Of a DNA stretch of 64,000 nucleotides, positions 60,430 to 64,000 are shown piece by piece. Position 1 is the first letter of the stretch, and every line of letters begins with the position of its first letter. The notes beneath the pieces were generated by a model. That model did no database searches. It was given only the letters and a program-made list of their open reading frames with translations, and was not told the origin of the DNA. The translations under genes were made by a program, and so were the position numbers. The stretch comes from Ophioderma brevispina (taxonomy: Eukaryota > Echinodermata > Ophiuroidea > Amphilepidida > Ophiodermatidae): assembly GCA_023653785.1 (NCBI GenBank), contig JAMKCH010007078.1, forward strand, positions 62,001 through 126,000, in the 5' to 3' direction.

Positions 60430-61250
60430 GTTGAACGAACCAATGATAAAGTAGTTGCACTGGTCGTGAGCCCCCATAGGATGCGGTCTTGCTGAAGAAA
60501 CTTTCAATGCTCAAGGACACAGGAGTCCTCATCGCTGGAGCTCGACAGCGCGTCGAGATATGGGAGGGCGATCGGCGTGGAGTGGAAGCTGAGTGGGTGA
60601 TTCTTGGCCAGGAAACACTGCTCGAGGAAGAAAGCGTGCGGCGTTCCCTGTTAGGGTGAGGTGCTTCTATACTATAGACAAAGCAAGGATGTCCGATACT
60701 TCTCTGCCTGATGCTGAGGCGACAAGGAAGAGGTGTCTTCTTGGCGGTGTCCGCTAAGGAACGTCTAGAGAAGAGGCTCCTAAGGAGGCCTGTAGAGATG
60801 CTGGAGGGCTGATGGCAGGTCCCAAGCTAGCACTAGAGACCGTTCGGGCGGCAGTTGAAGCAGCATGCCCTTGATGAGATCATGAAGCGCTGCGAGTTAT
60901 ACACGGTGATGCCTCCTGTGATGCCTCTGCCAAATCCCAGATGATGGAGAGTTTGCTCGCCGAGGGTCCACGTGGCGACCCCTGCCTAGTACCGGTGACT
61001 TGACAGTCTGGAATTAAAATCTCCTTGTTGTAGGTCTCCTTTGCCTCTCCATTCAGATGGGCATCTTGAGCGAAGGCCGCTGCTCTGTAGTGGCTGATGA
61101 GCTAGCCATGCAGTCATGTTGATCGCCTTCAGAAGTCACTCCCATCAAAAGGAACCGGTCCGGGGTCTTGACCATGTTCTACCTCATAGGAAGAGTCACA
61201 GGTTGGCGTAAAGCAGAGACCGAAGACTTGGAAACCACGATTGTCAAGGC
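60430..61250 (-). pseudogene. DIRS-like tyrosine recombinase, C-terminus deleted
   Basis: The tract contains a V-L-A-W-D-L-P segment followed by R-P-P-x-E-P-L, and then H-L-F-L-V-A-S-A-S-G-R-E-V-S-D at about 60685-60730, the arginine box of DIRS recombinases. Further on are F-L-A-K-N-H-P-L-S-F-H and S-S-S-S-D-E-D-S blocks near 60540-60640. Homology to copy A then jumps past the H-x-x-R and tyrosine region directly to the 3' terminal sequence. Several stops and frameshifts interrupt it. Confidence 0.75.
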
Positions 61251-62340
61251 CAATTCGGCCACACTAGAATCATTTGCAGGTGCTGTTTCGTGAGCTTGGG
61301 AAAACTCAAAAAACTATGGAATCCCCGTGTACGGCAAGGCCCGGCCGTAATATCGGGTAGTGGGGCCTGCCGATGACGGGAGGCCAAGATCCCTTTTCTA
61401 AGTATCCCTGTGAACGTTAAGGCCCGGCCGTAATAATGGTAGTGGGCCCCCGCTGATGGGGAGACCAATATCCGGTGGTGGAGCCTTGGCTCACGAGCAG
61501 TATGTCGACAGCTGGGCGTTGAGGCGGCTTGCGACATTTCGTCGTGGGTGTGATCAGCCTGTTGAAGGCCATACTTGCATATCTTGGGGTTGAGGTGCTA
61601 CTCCCCCGACGACCCCCGACTCTCGGGTCGCGCCTTCTCGGCTGTCTTCCTCGACATGCTATCTGCCAGGGGGTTCTTCCCGGAAGGTGAACGGCCGTGA
61701 GGGTGGTCTGATGACGAGACAACACTCCAGGACTGTCTGTAGCCAATGGTGCGACTCCCGGATTCTCCCTGCCTGTTAAGTGGTAACGACCGACATGTTT
61801 GTCCGCACTGTACTAGGGCGTTACCCCCTTGACTAGATGGAGAGTGTCTCAGTGCCAGATGAACTGCCCACAGCTCCAACGTGATAATTTATGCTTGGAT
61901 CACTCCTTTTCCAAGTCCCCCTAGAGGCGAGTGTCTCCTATGTGGGCTCCAACCCGCTCTGAGATGCGTCCGTCATGAGAATGTAAGATGATGGTCTGAT
62001 GTTATAGTCTCCCGCGGGGATTATCCGCTGAGACTGCACCACGCTATCGCTCTTCTGATATGCGACTTCTGGAATACTCTTGGACATCCGGTCTCGGCGA
62101 ATATTGAACCGCGATAGACGGGCAGCTATACTACTCGCATGCGAATTCCTCAACTTGTTACACCGTTGTCCAAATAAAAAAAAAACTGGGTGCTATTGAA
62201 GCCCAGTAGTCTAGTCACAAAGATGTCGGTGCTTGATTGAGTTTCATGAGGGTCCTGGCGGCCATCGGGATGCTAATTCGCTCGGACGGTCGAAACGCTT
62301 TTCCCCGTTTGAAGATCACGTGCCGCCCTAAAAAAGTCGT
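61250..62340 (-). pseudogene. DIRS-like RNase H and DIRS-specific region
   Basis: RNase H hallmarks appear in three frames: M-T-D-A-S (first catalytic Asp), L-E-L-W-A-V-H (Glu), a changed second Asp region (Q-C-G-Q where copy A has R-C-D-N) and L-A-D-S-M-S-R. An A-S-T-P-S-C-R-H-T-A-R-E block near 61490-61530 corresponds to the FASRLNAQLPTYCSR region of copy A with a frameshift. Substituted catalytic residues and frameshifts show no function remains. Confidence 0.8.
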
Positions 62341-62365
62341 GCTCTGCGAGAGTGTTGAAGCTCCA

Positions 62366-62850
62366 CTGACTCACCTAATCAGACGCAATTTTGTAACAAT
62401 CTATCGGCTGCTACAAAAAAACCGTACATGTACCTGGTTCTTTTTCCAAATCTTTTTGATGAGTTGGTAGTATATGAACACTTTTAATTTAATTGCCTAA
62501 GCGTTTCTTTTCTTCAGCACTTGCCAGTTGTTTAAATAAGCAACATCTTCGTTTATTGAAATGTGTATTGAGGATAGAATTAAGCCAAGATTTTGAGGAG
62601 TTTAAATTATAACATGTGCTAATAATGAGGTGGGATCCTTGCATTCACAGGTATTGTGATAAATCATATTTACACCATGATTCACTGTTAGCGACCTTTT
62701 AAGTGGTTTCATCAATGAATTCTGACCCAAAACACGAATGAAACACTTTTCATTTGTCACCACAGTATCGCTGTAACTTAATATGAATGGACTGACACCA
62801 CAAGTACCACTTTAACTTAATATGAAGCGTCTTCTAGCTCAACCATAATA
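62366..62850. other. core of the foldback element between DIRS and right arm
   Basis: AT-rich, no gene. Near the arm a word (G/C)TAACTTAATATGAA occurs twice (about 62773 and 62813). Confidence 0.5.
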
Positions 62851-63416
62851 TGGCGACCATATTGGCAGCCTCTTGTTTGACCATACACATTCCTCACTGA
62901 TCTTGTACTGGTTTAATGGGTTACGTTTAAACGGGTAACGACACTCTGGATTGAACCATGACCTGTGCACCACTAATGGTCTCGTGCATTGATTTCAATG
63001 GATTCTTGCCCCCCAAAACATGAAGTAGACACGAAAAATACCACAATAGGATAAATAGCAGTTTTCACAGCTGAAACCATGATATGGCGGCCATATTGCG
63101 GCCATCTTTGATATAATCATGATGTTGACCTTCATGGTCTTGCACTTTCTTAATTGATTACCTGACCCCCAAAACATATGACTAGACACCAAAATTGTTA
63201 TCTAGGTGAAATATAAAGGATTTTATAGCCTGATAATATTGGTAACGGCGGCCATCTTGGGACGCCATCTTGAATTTCTCAAAACCATCAAGGTGGAGGA
63301 AAAGTCCACCGGCCCGATTCTGAAAGAAGGACACCAAGGCTATACAAATCAAGCATAAAATAAAACTAAATACAAAATTTTTGGTTACCCGGAAAAATCG
63401 AGTTTCTCTGCCGGAC

Positions 63417-64000
63417 ATGTTGGCTATCACACCTTGGACAGTGCAAAGATACCCACCAAAGTTGTTTTCCTAATTTTCCTTTCCATTGCCAAAAATTGAG
63501 GTACGTTGCTCTTTATTATTTCCGGGCACTCTTTCAAGGGGATTACTAATTAGGATGGGAAATATAGATATGACCGGAAAAATGCAATATAATTTTTCAC
63601 ATCAATGCATTTCATAAGGTCCCCAGAATTGACATACTAAGTTCAAGTGGTGGAAAGTACGCCTTAAATTTGCATAAATCCCAAAAATGGCCGATATTTC
63701 CTATGTTTTTACATCTAATTTTGATGTATAGCTAGTCCTAAATACCTGTTGCAGCCCTTAAAAGATGAATATGTTTACATTAAATAAGTATATTATGCTC
63801 ATACATTATATAGAAAATACGTAACCTGATTGGTGGAAGCTTAACTAATTTGCATAATTCAACAAAAATGGCTGCCAATTTTAAGATTGTATTAATTTTT
63901 GCTGTAGCTTTGCTAGACAACATTTACATTTATACTTCACATGTTATAGAGAGAAGCTCAGTCTTGTATATAAAACCCAATTGGCTGTCAATTCTAACAG
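63417..64000 (+). repeat. segmental duplication, copy 2, block III
   Basis: Matches 55614-56200 from ATGTTGGCTATCAC onward with many small deletions, and still matches when the window ends. Confidence 0.9.

Larger units (their letters stand above)
60230..62365 (-). mobile_element. DIRS-like retrotransposon copy B
   Basis: Same family as 7651-10740 on the opposite strand. From its 5' side: a truncated RT tail (starting just after the YLDD position), RNase H with M-T-D-A-S (about 61960-61980), LELWAVHLALR (about 61850-61880), LADS-SR near 61670, an N-terminal recombinase region, and the terminal hairpin and C-run. It shares the internal RT deletion of copy A. It lacks the recombinase C-terminus with the tyrosine (a jump near 60450-60480), lacks the ~790-bp insert, and has no flanking direct repeats. 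Confidence 0.88.
59438..63416. mobile_element. Foldback/Galileo-like element, ~3.98 kb
   Basis: The boundaries follow from the uninterrupted sequence at 55610-55625: block II stops at ATGTT (59433-59437) and block III resumes at ATGTT (63417-63421), a likely 5-bp target-site duplication. The ends are inverted and start near CCGGCAGA. The left arm (59438-60175) has about four ~155-bp sub-repeats anchored by GAGGGTTCACATCATG at 59559, 59710, 59873 and 60030; the right arm (about 62850-63416) has about three in inverted orientation. Long inverted arms of tandem sub-repeats characterise Foldback and Galileo elements. No transposase is present; the core carries a DIRS-like copy. Confidence 0.8.

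Noticed and set aside
62237..62470. 77-codon + strand frame
   Set aside because: It is antisense to the RT/RNase H remnant of DIRS copy B.

Overview
The window looks like nuclear DNA of a metazoan, most likely a marine invertebrate. The evidence is AT-rich intergenic sequence, tRNA-derived SINEs (one with a domain resembling the deeply conserved Nin-DC type), DIRS-type tyrosine-recombinase retrotransposons, non-LTR fragments, many inverted-repeat elements and one intronless rhodopsin-type receptor. No bacterial gene organisation, operon or CRISPR array is visible. I cannot name the phylum; a deuterostome is plausible but not shown.

Layout. 0-6.7 kb: intergenic sequence with degenerate repeats and a long-inverted-repeat element (2.3-3.3 kb). 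6.7-11.4 kb: a decayed DIRS-like retrotransposon on the + strand (RT YLDD box, RNase H, tyrosine recombinase), flanked by ~650-bp direct repeats and broken by a ~790-bp insert with its own target-site duplication. 12.7-15.9 kb: simple repeats, a set of inverted TTAA-flanked elements around a LINE fragment, and a second LINE 3' fragment. 16-45 kb: almost only interspersed elements (long-TIR and mariner-like elements, a CATATG-rich MITE family, a SINE). 45.1-46.3 kb: the only convincing host gene, a neuropeptide-type GPCR on the - strand, with its reading frame broken at TM7. 46.4-50.7 kb: little that can be named.

50.7-64 kb: a tandem segmental duplication with a ~5.7-kb period. Its second copy carries a ~3.98-kb insertion (59.44-63.42 kb) that the first copy lacks. 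This insert has long inverted arms built of ~155-bp sub-repeats, like Foldback/Galileo elements, and holds a second DIRS-like copy on the - strand. A GC-rich, unrecognised open reading stretch (56.4-57.08 kb) lies at the duplication joint.

No pathway or multi-gene host system can be read here. The most informative material is transposon biology: nested insertions whose boundaries are defined by filled and empty copies, a tRNA-like module inside DIRS-flanking repeats, and a hairpin terminus shared by both DIRS copies. Single-base indels between repeat copies, a broken GPCR frame and an adapter-like string raise the possibility that part of the consensus carries assembly error.
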